Shown: in pieces, positions 43,477-52,495 of the stretch
Layout: each line of letters starts with the position of its first letter
Position numbering within the stretch: the first letter of the stretch is position 1
From: Lachnospiraceae bacterium
Lineage (GTDB): Bacteria; Bacillota; Clostridia; Lachnospirales; Lachnospiraceae
DNA length: 64,000 bases
Reading direction: 5' to 3'
Assembly: GCA_017621815.1 (NCBI GenBank)
Contig: JAGASK010000001.1
Coordinates: 1-64,000 of the forward strand
Program-made: the position numbers and the translations under genes
Notes under the pieces: generated by a model
What the model saw: the letters and a program-made list of their open reading frames with translations, nothing else
What the model was told of the DNA's origin: nothing
The model's database searches: none

Positions 43477-44250
43477 TTACTCCATAAATTTTAATACCTC
43501 GTCAAATTTCATGCTTCCTCCGAATAAATCAAGGGCACTTCCTATTGTCACATCCACTTTTCCCCTGCCAAGAAGCCTTAATTTTTCCAAATCCTCAAAG
43601 GAATGCACTCCTCCTGCATATGTTACGGGTATACTGCATTCTTTCCCAAGCAATGATGCCACATCTTCCTCAATTCCCTGCGCCTTACCTTCCACATCCA
43701 CTGCATGAATTAAAAATTCATCGCAAAAAGAAGATAATTCCGACAAAATATTTCCATCCAAAATAACATCCGTATATTTCTGCCATCTGTCGGTCACAAT
43801 ATAATATGCATTATCTTTTTTCCGGCAGCTGAGGTCTAAAACCAGCCTTTCTTTGGAAACAGCTTTTTTCATCTCCTTCAGTCTGTCATAATGCAGCCTT
43901 CCGTCCTTAAAAACATAAGAAGTGACAATTACGTGACTGGCTCCTGCATTTAAATACTCCTTTGCGTTATCCGGAGTAATGCCTCCGCCAACCATCAGCC
44001 CGCCCGGATATTCCCGAAGAGCTGCCAGCGCCTGGCTTTTTGTTTTTTCATAAAATTCGCTGGATGGGGGATTTAATAATATAATATGTCCTCCTTTCAG
44101 GCCTTTATCCCTGTAAAGTCCGGCAAAAAAAGCTGCTGTCTGCTCCGATACAAAATTTTCCTCGGCTTTGTTGCCTTTATCCAGCAGACTTCCGCCTACT
44201 ATCTGCTTGACTTTTCCGTTGTGAATATCAATACATGGCCTGAATTTCAT
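43477..44250 (-). CDS. hisA: Eukaryotic-type HisA (phosphoribosylformimino-AICAR-ribotide isomerase)
   Basis: A 257-aa TIM-barrel isomerase of histidine synthesis. It opens FRPCIDIHNGKVKQIVGGSL and contains LMVGGGITPDNAKEYLNAGASHVIVTS, VLDLSCRKKD and PVTYAGGVHSFEDLEKL. The internal arrangement and length match the fungal HIS6-type branch rather than ordinary bacterial HisA, which has MIIIPAIDLxxGKCVRL. It lies outside any his operon, between the cold-shock gene and a lipoprotein gene. AAAGGTG precedes the ATG. Confidence 0.85.
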   Translation of the reverse strand: MKFRPCIDIHNGKVKQIVGGSLLDKGNKAEENFVSEQTAAFFAGLYRDKGLKGGHIILLNPPSSEFYEKTKSQALAALREYPGGLMVGGGITPDNAKEYLNAGASHVIVTSYVFKDGRLHYDRLKEMKKAVSKERLVLDLSCRKKDNAYYIVTDRWQKYTDVILDGNILSELSSFCDEFLIHAVDVEGKAQGIEEDVASLLGKECSIPVTYAGGVHSFEDLEKLRLLGRGKVDVTIGSALDLFGGSMKFDEVLKFME

Positions 44251-44395
44251 TTATCCGACACCTTTCTTCTTTTCTTAATCTGCCATCATTTCAGACAGTC
44301 AAAAACTTCCTTACCGAATATTTTACCGCAAGGTGCACATAATAGCAACAGAACTGATATCATGCGGTTCACTTTAAATCAATAAGGAGGTTATT

Positions 44396-44917
44396 ATGAA
44401 AAATATGAAAAAAATCATTTCATTAGCTGTTGTTCTTATGATGGTTTTTGCCCTGACGGCCTGCGGAAGAAATAAAACAAATAACAATGATAATGACATG
44501 GCCGGAACCGGTGGCAACACAACTACAGAAAACGGCACTGCCAACGACAACACTATGGACAACGCTGCTAATGGCACTACGGACAATCTTAACAACAACA
44601 CAAACACTGCCGGAAATAACGACTCCCTGGTAAATGATACTGAAAACGGGATAAACGATATTACCGGAAATGAAACAGGGGACAATGTAAATAATGCCAC
44701 CACCGGCAATGGGAACGACGGAGACTCTCTTTTAGATGATGCCGGCGATGCAGTAGGAAACGTAGTGGATGATGTGGCAGACGGTGTATCCGACTTAACA
44801 GATGATGTTGTCGGTAACGGAACAGACAAATCCGCTGCAGAGAACGGCACTGCAAACAACACAACAACAAACAGCGGCACCGAAAAAAACGGTACAGCCG
44901 CCACAGGCAACAAATAA
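44396..44917 (+). CDS. Asn/Thr-rich low-complexity lipoprotein
   Basis: A 173-aa lipoprotein: signal peptide KKIISLAVVLMMVFALTAC with lipobox LTAC, then a tail dominated by Asn, Thr, Gly and Asp with no recognised domain (repeated NGT, NNT, DDV motifs). It would be anchored outside the membrane. AAGGAGG precedes the ATG. The tail's base composition (AAC/ACA/GAC-rich) differs from its neighbours and may vary in length between strains. Function is unknown. Confidence 0.8.
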   Translation: MKNMKKIISLAVVLMMVFALTACGRNKTNNNDNDMAGTGGNTTTENGTANDNTMDNAANGTTDNLNNNTNTAGNNDSLVNDTENGINDITGNETGDNVNNATTGNGNDGDSLLDDAGDAVGNVVDDVADGVSDLTDDVVGNGTDKSAAENGTANNTTTNSGTEKNGTAATGNK

Positions 44918-44939
44918 GGATTTTTGTTTCCTTCATTGT

Positions 44940-44969
44940 AAAAGCTGCCCTTTTCAAAGAGCAGCTTTT
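44940..44969. terminator. Bidirectional intrinsic terminator
   Basis: AAAAGCTGC (44940-44948) and GCAGCTTTT (44961-44969) form a 9-bp stem between the convergent lipoprotein and fbp genes. Confidence 0.8.
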
Positions 44970-44977
44970 ATCATGCT

Positions 44978-46939
44978 TTATTTTTCTATGATAATTCCAT
45001 CCCTGTATGCCTGAAGCAGAAGTTCCAGCTGCTTTATGCTTTCCTTCAATTCCCGTCCGATATCCGTATCCGCAACCAGAATCCTTTCAAAAGAAGTTTC
45101 CACTATAGTAGTGTCTGAAAAAATATCAGACTCATGTAAAATCGCAGATTCTGTTGATTCAAAAGGCTCATGGGCAACAAGACGCATGCCGTGTGAATTT
45201 GCTATCAGCGTATAGCCTGCAATTCCGGTTTTACTTTGATATGCCTTGGAAAATCCGCCGTCAATGATAAGCAGCTTTCCGTCACACTTAATAGGAGATT
45301 CTCCTTTTTTAAGTTCCACAGGAACATGTCCGTTGATAATATGGGATTTTTCCGTATCAAGTCCGAATTCCAATAAAATCTTATTTAAAATTTCTTCATT
45401 ATCAAGCAGGGAATAATAACTGTTCTTTACTTCCTTATGAGTCTCTTTTTCCTTCAGAAAATATCTTTCAAAGGTTGCCATCTTGTCCTTGCCGAATACC
45501 GGTGAATTGGGGCCTGCCCAGGTATACCATATTAAATCCTGCGCCCTTCTCATTTCAATCGGGTCATTCTTGGCATAATATCCCTTTCGGGCATAGTTGT
45601 CCAGAATATCATACAAGGCTTTTCCCTTATATCTTTTTCCATCCACATTTGCACTCTTAAACTCACCGTTTTCATCTACCGGCACACATCCATGGTACAG
45701 AAGATTGGAATTATGAATTTTGTACAAACCGCCGTTTGAATACAAAAATTTAACATGCTTCTGAAGCTTTTCGCATTTTAAAAACGCCTGCTGTATTCTC
45801 GCCATAACCTGTTCCTCATCAGGTGTCAGATTATAAGGGTCTGCCGGATCAACCGTAGGAAAATCCACATCGGACATTTCGTATTCCTGCCCGTATACAA
45901 GAACTGTTTTCTTTTCGTAATCAATTTTATCAAGAAGAAGCCTGTCATCCATTTCAAATTCGGGATGCTTTTTAATTACCTGCCCCTCCAGTTTAAACTG
46001 AATAATGGCAATAGCCTTATGAATCTTCATGTCCAGACTTAAATCTTTGGTGTTATAATCCGTATTATATTTTATGGCAAAGGTATCACAGTTTACATCC
46101 TTGTAGGTTTCAAGGGCAAAGGTTGCAAGAGGAATCAGATTAATTCCATAGCCGTCCTCCAGCGTATCAAGACTGCCATATCTGGCTGCAATACGAAGAA
46201 CCGTTGCAATACAGGGCAAATGGCCGCAGGCAGCGCCCATCCACACAATATCATGGTTTCCCCACTGAATGTCTACGGAATGATAATTCATCAGCGTATC
46301 CATAATCACATGGGGTCCCGGACCCCTGTCATAAATATCCCCTACAATATGAAGATGGTCAACAACAAGCCTCTGTATCAGATTGCTTAAGGCAATGATA
46401 AAATCGGGCGCTCTTCCGATTCTGATAATGGTATGAATAATTTCATTATAATAGCCTTCCTTATCGGAAACCTCAGCCTTCTCCGTAATTAATTCTTCAA
46501 TAATATATGCAAAATCCTTAGGCAGGGCTTTGCGCACTTTGGAGCGCGTATACTTGGAAGCAACTGTTTTTGTAACCTGCACCAGCCTGTGCAGTGTAAT
46601 CTTATACCAGTCCTCAATATTATCCTCTTCCTGTAAAACGATATCCAGTTTTTCCTGAGGATAGTAAATCAGAGTGGCTAGAGATTTTTTATCTCTGCTG
46701 CTTAAGGTATTCCCGAATACCTCGTCAATTTTGCGCCTGACGGCTCCCGAACCGTTTTTCAGCACGTGGTTAAACTGCTCATACTCGCCGTGAATATCCG
46801 TCAGGAAATGCTCCGTTCCTTTCGGCAGGTTCAAAATCGCCTGAAGATTTATAATCTCCGTTGAAGCTGCCGCGATATTGGGATATTGATTAGCCAGAGT
46901 CTTTAAATACTTTAATTCCAATTCATTCATTTCGTTCAT
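44978..46939 (-). CDS. fbp: Fructose-1,6-bisphosphatase class III
   Basis: A 653-aa gluconeogenic phosphatase of the Firmicutes-specific class III type. It has the calcineurin-like metallophosphatase motifs LTDIHGEYEQF, VGDIYDRGPGPH and WGNHDIVWMGAACGH, and later INGHVPVELKKGESP and LLIIDGGFSKAYQ. Length and motifs are normal for the class. It converts fructose-1,6-bisphosphate to fructose-6-phosphate in the cytoplasm. GGGGGAAAG precedes the ATG. Monocistronic. Confidence 0.96.
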   Translation of the reverse strand: MNEMNELELKYLKTLANQYPNIAAASTEIINLQAILNLPKGTEHFLTDIHGEYEQFNHVLKNGSGAVRRKIDEVFGNTLSSRDKKSLATLIYYPQEKLDIVLQEEDNIEDWYKITLHRLVQVTKTVASKYTRSKVRKALPKDFAYIIEELITEKAEVSDKEGYYNEIIHTIIRIGRAPDFIIALSNLIQRLVVDHLHIVGDIYDRGPGPHVIMDTLMNYHSVDIQWGNHDIVWMGAACGHLPCIATVLRIAARYGSLDTLEDGYGINLIPLATFALETYKDVNCDTFAIKYNTDYNTKDLSLDMKIHKAIAIIQFKLEGQVIKKHPEFEMDDRLLLDKIDYEKKTVLVYGQEYEMSDVDFPTVDPADPYNLTPDEEQVMARIQQAFLKCEKLQKHVKFLYSNGGLYKIHNSNLLYHGCVPVDENGEFKSANVDGKRYKGKALYDILDNYARKGYYAKNDPIEMRRAQDLIWYTWAGPNSPVFGKDKMATFERYFLKEKETHKEVKNSYYSLLDNEEILNKILLEFGLDTEKSHIINGHVPVELKKGESPIKCDGKLLIIDGGFSKAYQSKTGIAGYTLIANSHGMRLVAHEPFESTESAILHESDIFSDTTIVETSFERILVADTDIGRELKESIKQLELLLQAYRDGIIIEK

Positions 46940-47027
46940 GCTCTTTCCCCCATTTTCCTCCGGTTAAACGGCGCTCAAAGCCTGCTGCCGTCCGGTATTT
47001 GCCTGTCCCACTTATATATAAAACGCA

Positions 47028-47055
47028 GAAGAATGGTTCTTTAAAACCATTCTTC
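47028..47055 (-). terminator. Hairpin downstream of dapB
   Basis: GAAGAATGGTT (47028-47038) and AACCATTCTTC (47045-47055) are perfect 11-bp arms, 19 bp past the dapB stop. The following minus-strand sequence TGCGTTTTATATA is only moderately T-rich. Confidence 0.65.
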
Positions 47056-47073
47056 CCGCTTATAAGCCTTAAG

Positions 47074-47832
47074 CTATATATTAATCACATCACCCATGTT
47101 ATAAAGGCCTGCCGGTTTTCCTTTCAGAAATTTGGCTGCCTGTATTGCCCCTTTGCCGAATACGGCTTTGGAATAAGCTGTATGGGAGAAGGTAACAACC
47201 TCATCCGCTCCCGCAAAAATTACATCATGCTCGCCCACAATAGTACCGCCTCTCACTGCGGAAAAGCCGATTTCTTTCTGGGGACGTTTTTCCCTTCTTG
47301 TGCTTCTGTCAAACACATATTCATATTCATTGTTAAGAACTTCATTAACGGAATCCCCAAGTGCCAGCGCCGTACCGCTTGGTGCGTCCACTTTTAATTT
47401 GTGATGCTTCTCCACAATTTCAATATCAAATCCTGCCGGCGCCAAAACAGCTGTGGCTTCCTTCAATATTTTAAGCAGCATATTAATTCCTAAAGACATA
47501 TTGGCAGATTTTAATATTGCCACTTTCTTTGAAGCTTCCTCTACCTTTGAAAGCTGCTGCCCGGTAAGTCCCGTAGTGCAGAGCACACAGGGAAGCTGTT
47601 TTTCCACACAATATTCAAGAAGGTCATCCACCGCAGGCGCGGCACTGAAATCAATGACCGCATCCGCTTTCATATCACACTCTTTAATATTTTTAAATAC
47701 AGGAAACGGATTCTTGCCTTCATCAAAAGCATCCACACCTGCCACTAACGTAATTTCTTCATCTTCCTGAATCAGTCCCGCTATCATGCGGCCCATTTTT
47801 CCGTTACATCCATGCATAATTACATTCGTCAT
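47074..47832 (-). CDS. dapB: 4-hydroxy-tetrahydrodipicolinate reductase
   Basis: A 252-aa NAD(P)H enzyme of the lysine/diaminopimelate pathway. The nucleotide motif is MHGCNGKMGRMI, the active-site region is EIVEKHHKLKVDAPSGTA with catalytic His-His and Lys, and it ends with LYNMGDVI. It follows dapA by 39 bp on the same strand, and both are under the lysine riboswitch. AGGAGC precedes the ATG. Confidence 0.97.
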   Translation of the reverse strand: MTNVIMHGCNGKMGRMIAGLIQEDEEITLVAGVDAFDEGKNPFPVFKNIKECDMKADAVIDFSAAPAVDDLLEYCVEKQLPCVLCTTGLTGQQLSKVEEASKKVAILKSANMSLGINMLLKILKEATAVLAPAGFDIEIVEKHHKLKVDAPSGTALALGDSVNEVLNNEYEYVFDRSTRREKRPQKEIGFSAVRGGTIVGEHDVIFAGADEVVTFSHTAYSKAVFGKGAIQAAKFLKGKPAGLYNMGDVINI

Positions 47833-47871
47833 GTCTGCTCCTATCTGCGCTGCCTGCGCATATAAATTTTC

Positions 47872-48756
47872 CTATAGTATACCATATTCCTTCATGGCTT
47901 TTTCAAGTTTTGCCGCATTTTCTTCTTCCATTTCAGTTAACGGCATACGCAAAGACCCGACTTCCTTACCCATCAGATTAAGAGCCTTCTTGACCGGAAT
48001 GGGATTTACTTCACAAAACAGTGCATTGCAAAGAGGAATTGCCCTGAACTGTTCCGCTGCGCTTCCTGCCACATCTCCTGCAAAGAATTTTTCACAGATA
48101 TCGTGTGTCTGTCTGGGAGCCACATTGGATAATACGGAAATAACACCCTTTGCGCCTAAAGCAAGGAGAGGAACAATCTGGTCATCGTTGCCGGAATACA
48201 AATCCACCCTGCCCTTTGCAAGACTCATCAGCTTCACAATCTGACTGATGTTGCCGCTTGCTTCTTTAATTCCCACAATATTCTCCACTTCAGTGCAAAG
48301 CCTTACTGCTGTTTCCGGTGCAATATTGCAGCCTGTACGGCTGGGCACATTGTAAAGAATGCAGGGAATCTTTACGGAATCCGCAACAGTTTTATAATGC
48401 CTGTAAAGCCCGTTCTGGGTAGCCTTGTTATAATAAGGGGTTACCAGAAGCAGCGCATCCACACCAAACTTTTCAGCTTCCGTTGAAAGATAAACAGCAG
48501 TTTCTGTACAGTTGGAGCCGGTTCCTGCCACAACAGGAACTCTGCCTGCTACTTTTTCAGCACAATACTTAATAACATCCAGATGCTCTTCATGAGTTAA
48601 TGTGGACGATTCTCCTGTTGTTCCGCATACAATAATGGCATCTGTGCCATTTGCAATCTGGAACTCAATTAACTCAGCAAACTTTTCATAATTAACTTCT
48701 CCGTTTTCTTTGAATGGTGTGACAATTGCAACACCTGCGCCTGTAAATACAGCCAT
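47872..48756 (-). CDS. dapA: 4-hydroxy-tetrahydrodipicolinate synthase
   Basis: A 294-aa Schiff-base aldolase that condenses pyruvate and aspartate semialdehyde. It starts MAVFTGAGVAIVTPFKENG and contains GTTGESSTLTHEEH, YNVPSRTGCN (catalytic tyrosine) and VGIKEASGNI (lysine forming the Schiff base). The frame extends to 48795, but AAGGAGG before 48756 marks the start. First gene of the dapA-dapB unit; expression is controlled by the upstream lysine riboswitch. Confidence 0.97.
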   Translation of the reverse strand: MAVFTGAGVAIVTPFKENGEVNYEKFAELIEFQIANGTDAIIVCGTTGESSTLTHEEHLDVIKYCAEKVAGRVPVVAGTGSNCTETAVYLSTEAEKFGVDALLLVTPYYNKATQNGLYRHYKTVADSVKIPCILYNVPSRTGCNIAPETAVRLCTEVENIVGIKEASGNISQIVKLMSLAKGRVDLYSGNDDQIVPLLALGAKGVISVLSNVAPRQTHDICEKFFAGDVAGSAAEQFRAIPLCNALFCEVNPIPVKKALNLMGKEVGSLRMPLTEMEEENAAKLEKAMKEYGIL

Positions 48757-48873
48757 ACTTATAATCCTCCTTATAATTCCGGGCCCCATTGCCAAAAAAC
48801 AAACGCCGACACACTTCGCCAGGTCTTATCGGACTTAAAAATCCGTTACGAACCTACACAGCATTATCTGCGT

Positions 48874-49093
48874 CAAAAAAGCCGGTACACAAATGCGCAC
48901 CGACTAATCTTCTACAACATCGGATAGCGCCCCATCAAAATTTGATGACAGTCATACAGCTCTTAACTGTATGCCCAAGAACCTGCCTGCAAGGTAAATC
49001 AGGCTCTTTCGGCGTTTTTTCCTTTCATTTTTCTTCTTATGTGCCTGGCCACATCCAAAAAATTACTCATAAAACACGCAACCTCTATCTCAT
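48874..49093 (-). promoter_or_regulatory. Lysine riboswitch (L box) with terminator, controlling dapA-dapB
   Basis: The minus strand from 49093 to 48921 carries L-box landmarks in order: GATAGAGG...GCG, ATGAGTA, GAAAGG...GCCGAAAGAGCC, TTCTTGGGCATACAG, GACTGTCATC and a closing GGCGCTATCC that pairs with the opening GATAG to form P1. This order and wording match the lysine aptamer of Bacillus lysC. Downstream, 48904-48874 folds as GTCGGTGCGCA/TGTGTACCGGC followed by TTTTTT, the expression-platform terminator. Lysine binding should stop transcription before dapA. Confidence 0.88.
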
Positions 49094-49116
49094 TTATGAA
49101 ATTTGTTTGTTAAAAC

Positions 49117-49164
49117 AATCATAGCATCATGCCTTGACGCTGTCAATGCATAGATGCTATGATT
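49117..49164 (-). promoter_or_regulatory. Consensus promoter inside a long inverted repeat, upstream of the L box
   Basis: On the minus strand TTGACA (49146-49141) and TATGAT (49123-49118) are 17 bp apart, a near-perfect sigma-A promoter that would start RNA about 18 nt before the riboswitch. The whole region is an imperfect hairpin with outer arms AATCATAGCATC (49117-49128) and GATGCTATGATT (49153-49164), which also lies just past the cobO stop and may end that transcript. Confidence 0.75.
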
Positions 49165-49212
49165 TTATGCTTATGATATTGCAAAAAATGCGGTGAACCC
49201 ATTTGCCTGTTC

Positions 49213-49710
49213 TTACCAGCACTTAAATTTCAATGTTTCTATTTTGGATACCTCATCAGCCAGCATACAGATTTCATCATTTAATGAAATTCCGGTCATA
49301 ATGATATCGGTCTCCTCATCCCTTGCTTCAATCAGATTCTTTAAGTCCTCAACCGTAATAATCTTATTATCAATAAGACCAAGAACCTCATCCAGAATCA
49401 GCAAATCGCAGTCTCCCGTAACAAGAACCTTTTTAGCAAAATTCAAACCGTTTTTAATATTGATAATTTCTTCATTTTTCTTTTCATCAGAAAGCTCATC
49501 AAAGTTACCATTGCTTTTTTCAAAGCGGAAAATTTTAATTTCCGGCTCCAGCCTTCTGATAAATTCCGAATCCCCGACACCCTTTCCTTTCAGGAATTGA
49601 ATAATCACAACCTTTTCTCCGGCCGCTGCAGATAAAACTGCTTTTCCCAGCGCTGCCGGTGATTTTCCATGCCCGTCCCCGCTGTATATATGTATCAGAC
49701 CCTGTTTCAT
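49213..49710 (-). CDS. Cob(I)yrinic acid a,c-diamide adenosyltransferase family protein
   Basis: A 165-aa P-loop protein of the CobO/BtuR/CobA family. It starts MKQGLIHIYSGDGHGKSPAA (P-loop GDGHGKS), and has VVIIQFLKGKGVGD and LLILDEVLGLID (Walker B), as in adenosyltransferases that attach adenosine to corrinoid cobalt. It is slightly shorter than typical CobO. GAGG lies 8 nt before the ATG at 49710; the frame start at 49722 has no site. No cobalamin operon is adjacent. Confidence 0.85.
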   Translation of the reverse strand: MKQGLIHIYSGDGHGKSPAALGKAVLSAAAGEKVVIIQFLKGKGVGDSEFIRRLEPEIKIFRFEKSNGNFDELSDEKKNEEIINIKNGLNFAKKVLVTGDCDLLILDEVLGLIDNKIITVEDLKNLIEARDEETDIIMTGISLNDEICMLADEVSKIETLKFKCW

Positions 49711-49806
49711 AATAAACCTCATATTTTCGTACTCTGAAACTGCTTATTTTCGCATATCATATCACAGAAGAGTTAAAAAAGCAATATTGACACTTATTAC
49801 TATTCA

Positions 49807-50460
49807 TTATGCCCGCATGGGACCTTCATTCAAATTATCAAGGAGTTCCAGTTTGCTGACGGAAACCTCATAGGCAACCCTTTTTTCTGCCTGCTCTTCC
49901 GAAAGCTTTTTCATATATTCCCTGCTCTGGATTCTTCCCCATATTTCACATCTTGTTCCTACATGGAAATTGTTGGCATACCTGGCATTTCTTCCCCAGC
50001 AGATACAGGGAATATAATCGCTTTTCCCGTAAGGTCTGTTTACTGCCAGCAGGAGGTCTGCAATTTCTCTTCCCAAAGGAGTCCTTCTGTAAATAGGCTC
50101 CTTACAGATATAGCCGTCCAGATAAATCTGGTTGGTCTTGGCATTCTCCTCTATTTCATCTACGAATTCAATTTCCCTGGCAAATACGGAAAGCACCAGT
50201 CTGTTTTTTCTTTCCTCATGCCTGTTATAAGAACGGAATTGTCCCGATACCATGATATTCCTCCCCTTATAATCCGCATCCACATCAATAAGACGCTCGG
50301 ATACCATAAGCGGGATAATATCGCTGGAATCACTAAGTCTCTCCACTTTTACATCCACCATGTAAAAGCCCTCACCGAAAATTTCATGGCTAAAAATAAA
50401 ATCACTGACGATTTCACCCATGATTACTACCTGGTTGTTTTCAATTACCTTATCTGTCAT
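49807..50460 (-). CDS. SSB-like protein with two OB-fold regions
   Basis: A 217-aa protein annotated in related genomes as single-stranded DNA-binding protein. Two OB-like halves are visible: VVIMGEIVSDFIFSHE...FYMVDVKVERLSD (about 10-100) and IYLDGYICKEPIYRRTPLGREIADLLLAVNR...YIPCICWGRNARYANN (about 112-205), the second being clearly SSB-like. There is no acidic DDDIPF-type C-terminal tail. It is probably a specialised SSB paralogue rather than the replicative one. GGGAG precedes the ATG. Confidence 0.78.
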   Translation of the reverse strand: MTDKVIENNQVVIMGEIVSDFIFSHEIFGEGFYMVDVKVERLSDSSDIIPLMVSERLIDVDADYKGRNIMVSGQFRSYNRHEERKNRLVLSVFAREIEFVDEIEENAKTNQIYLDGYICKEPIYRRTPLGREIADLLLAVNRPYGKSDYIPCICWGRNARYANNFHVGTRCEIWGRIQSREYMKKLSEEQAEKRVAYEVSVSKLELLDNLNEGPMRA

Positions 50461-50570
50461 TGTTTTTCTCCCTTTTATACTTTAAGATTTTTCCTGTATG
50501 CACTATATATATATCATTTTTTTCTTTTATTCAGAACCTTCATTTATCGCAGGAATCGACATTCTGACCC

Positions 50571-50600
50571 TTTACAATCCGCCCGCAATAGTGCTATACT
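50571..50600 (+). promoter_or_regulatory. Probable promoter of bipA
   Basis: TTTACA (50571-50576) and TATACT (50595-50600) are separated by 18 bp, about 47 bp before the start codon, in the divergent space between the SSB-like gene and bipA. Confidence 0.55.
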
Positions 50601-50646
50601 ACTACGAATGGTTTTTGTTCTTTATTTATATGAGAGGCGTTGTATT

Positions 50647-52494
50647 ATGAAACAAAAAAGAGAAGATATAAGAAATATTGCAATTATTGCCCATGTCGAC
50701 CACGGCAAAACTACTCTGGTTGACGAATTATTGAAGCAAAGCGGCGTATTCCGCGAAAATCAGGATGTTGCAGAGCGTGTCATGGATTCCAATGACATTG
50801 AACGCGAGCGCGGAATTACGATTTTATCCAAGAATACCGCGGTAACTTACAAAAATACCAAAATCAATATTATTGACACTCCGGGACATGCTGATTTCGG
50901 CGGCGAAGTAGAACGTGTTCTTAAAATGGTAAACGGTGTCATTCTGGTGGTGGATGCCTTTGAAGGCGCCATGCCCCAGACAAAATTCGTACTGAGAAAA
51001 GCACTGGAATTAAAGCTTCCTGTCATCGTCTGCATTAATAAGATAGACAGGCCGGAAGCCCGTCCTTCGGAAGTTATCGACGAAGTTCTTGAACTTTTTA
51101 TTGAGCTGGACGCAAGCGAAGAACAGCTTGACTGTCCCTTTGTCTTCGCATCTGCCAAGACAGGCACCGCTTCCCTTGACATGGACACTCCCGGTGCTAA
51201 TATGATTCCTTTATTTGAAACAATCCTTGACTATATTCCCGCTCCCTGTGGCGACCCTGAAGCAGGTACCCAGGTATTAATCAGCACTATTGATTATAAC
51301 GAATATGTAGGACGAATCGGTGTGGGTAAAGTTGACAACGGCAGCGTTAAAGTCAATCAGGAGGTTGTCATTGTCAATCATCATGAGCCCGACAAAATGA
51401 AAAAAGTAAAGATCAGCAAGCTCTATGAATTTGACGGCTTAAATAAGGTGGAAGTAACTGAAGCAGGCATCGGTTCCATTGTTGCAATTTCCGGTATTTC
51501 CGATATCCATATCGGCGATACCTTATGTTCACCCGAAAACCCTGCCCCTATTCCTTTCCAGAAGATTTCGGAGCCTACCATTGCCATGCATTTTATTGTC
51601 AATGACTCCCCTCTTGCCGGACAGGAAGGAAAATATGTAACCAGCCGTCACTTGCGTGACCGCTTATTCCGTGAATTAAATACGGATGTTTCCCTTCGTG
51701 TGGAGGAAACCGATACCACAGAAGCCTTTAAGGTTTCAGGCCGCGGTGAACTTCATCTTTCTGTTTTAATAGAAAATATGCGCCGTGAAGGCTATGAATT
51801 TGCTGTCAGCAAGGCAGAAGTGCTTTATAAGACAGATGAAAACGGCAAAAAATTAGAGCCTATGGAGCTTTGCTATATTGATGTTCCCGAAGAGTTTTCC
51901 GGTTCCATTATCGAAAAGCTGAGCCAGCGTAAAGGAGAACTTCAAAGCATGGGAACCGCTTCCGGCGGCTATACCCGCCTTGAATTCTCCATTCCTTCAA
52001 GAGGCCTCATTGGATACCGGGGTGAATTCATGACCGATACCAAAGGAAACGGCATCATGAACAGCGTTTTTGACGGCTATGGTCCCTACAAGGGAGACAT
52101 CCAGTACCGCAAGCAGGGTTCCCTCATCGCTTTTGAAGCAGGGGAAGCCATTACCTATGGGCTTTATAACGCCCAGGAGCGGGGCACTCTCTTCATCAGC
52201 CCCGGCGAAAAGGTTTACTCCGGTATGGTTGTAGGACAGAACGGACGCGGCGAAGATATTGAGTTGAATGTCTGCAAAAAGAAGCAGCTGACAAATACAC
52301 GTTCTTCCAGCGCCGATGAAGCTTTGCGGCTGACGCCTCCTAAGATTTTAAGCCTGGAGCAGGCTCTTGATTTTATTGATACGGATGAACTTTTAGAGGT
52401 AACTCCCAAGTCACTGAGAATCAGAAAGAAAATTTTAGACCCTACCATGCGAAAAAGAGCTGCAATGAGAGCTGCATCCCTTGCACAGAATTAA
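50647..52494 (+). CDS. typA: Translational GTPase BipA/TypA
   Basis: A 615-aa ribosome-associated GTPase. G motifs are IAHVDHGKTTL (G1), RGITI (G2), DTPGHADFGGEV (G3), NKIDRPEARP (G4) and SAKTG (G5); the C-terminal domain has RGELHLSVLIENMRREGYE and PSRGLIGYRGEFMTDTKGNG, the BipA-specific segment. It helps ribosome assembly and growth under stress. The frame is open upstream to 49963, opposite the SSB-like gene, but ATG 50647 with GAGAGG is the real start. Confidence 0.97.
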   Translation: MKQKREDIRNIAIIAHVDHGKTTLVDELLKQSGVFRENQDVAERVMDSNDIERERGITILSKNTAVTYKNTKINIIDTPGHADFGGEVERVLKMVNGVILVVDAFEGAMPQTKFVLRKALELKLPVIVCINKIDRPEARPSEVIDEVLELFIELDASEEQLDCPFVFASAKTGTASLDMDTPGANMIPLFETILDYIPAPCGDPEAGTQVLISTIDYNEYVGRIGVGKVDNGSVKVNQEVVIVNHHEPDKMKKVKISKLYEFDGLNKVEVTEAGIGSIVAISGISDIHIGDTLCSPENPAPIPFQKISEPTIAMHFIVNDSPLAGQEGKYVTSRHLRDRLFRELNTDVSLRVEETDTTEAFKVSGRGELHLSVLIENMRREGYEFAVSKAEVLYKTDENGKKLEPMELCYIDVPEEFSGSIIEKLSQRKGELQSMGTASGGYTRLEFSIPSRGLIGYRGEFMTDTKGNGIMNSVFDGYGPYKGDIQYRKQGSLIAFEAGEAITYGLYNAQERGTLFISPGEKVYSGMVVGQNGRGEDIELNVCKKKQLTNTRSSSADEALRLTPPKILSLEQALDFIDTDELLEVTPKSLRIRKKILDPTMRKRAAMRAASLAQN

Positions 52495-52495
52495 A

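Noticed and set aside
44374-44913. A 179-aa minus-strand protein opposite the Asn-rich lipoprotein
   Set aside because: It is the low-complexity shadow (Val/Ser/Pro-rich) of the lipoprotein gene, which has a lipobox and a strong ribosome binding site.
48757-49100. A T-box leader upstream of dapA
   Set aside because: No AGGGTGGNACCGCG element is present, while the lysine riboswitch landmarks are all found in order.
49963-50646. A 228-codon N-terminal extension of BipA
   Set aside because: It is antisense to the SSB-like gene, has no family similarity, and BipA proteins start at the P-loop region as at 50647.
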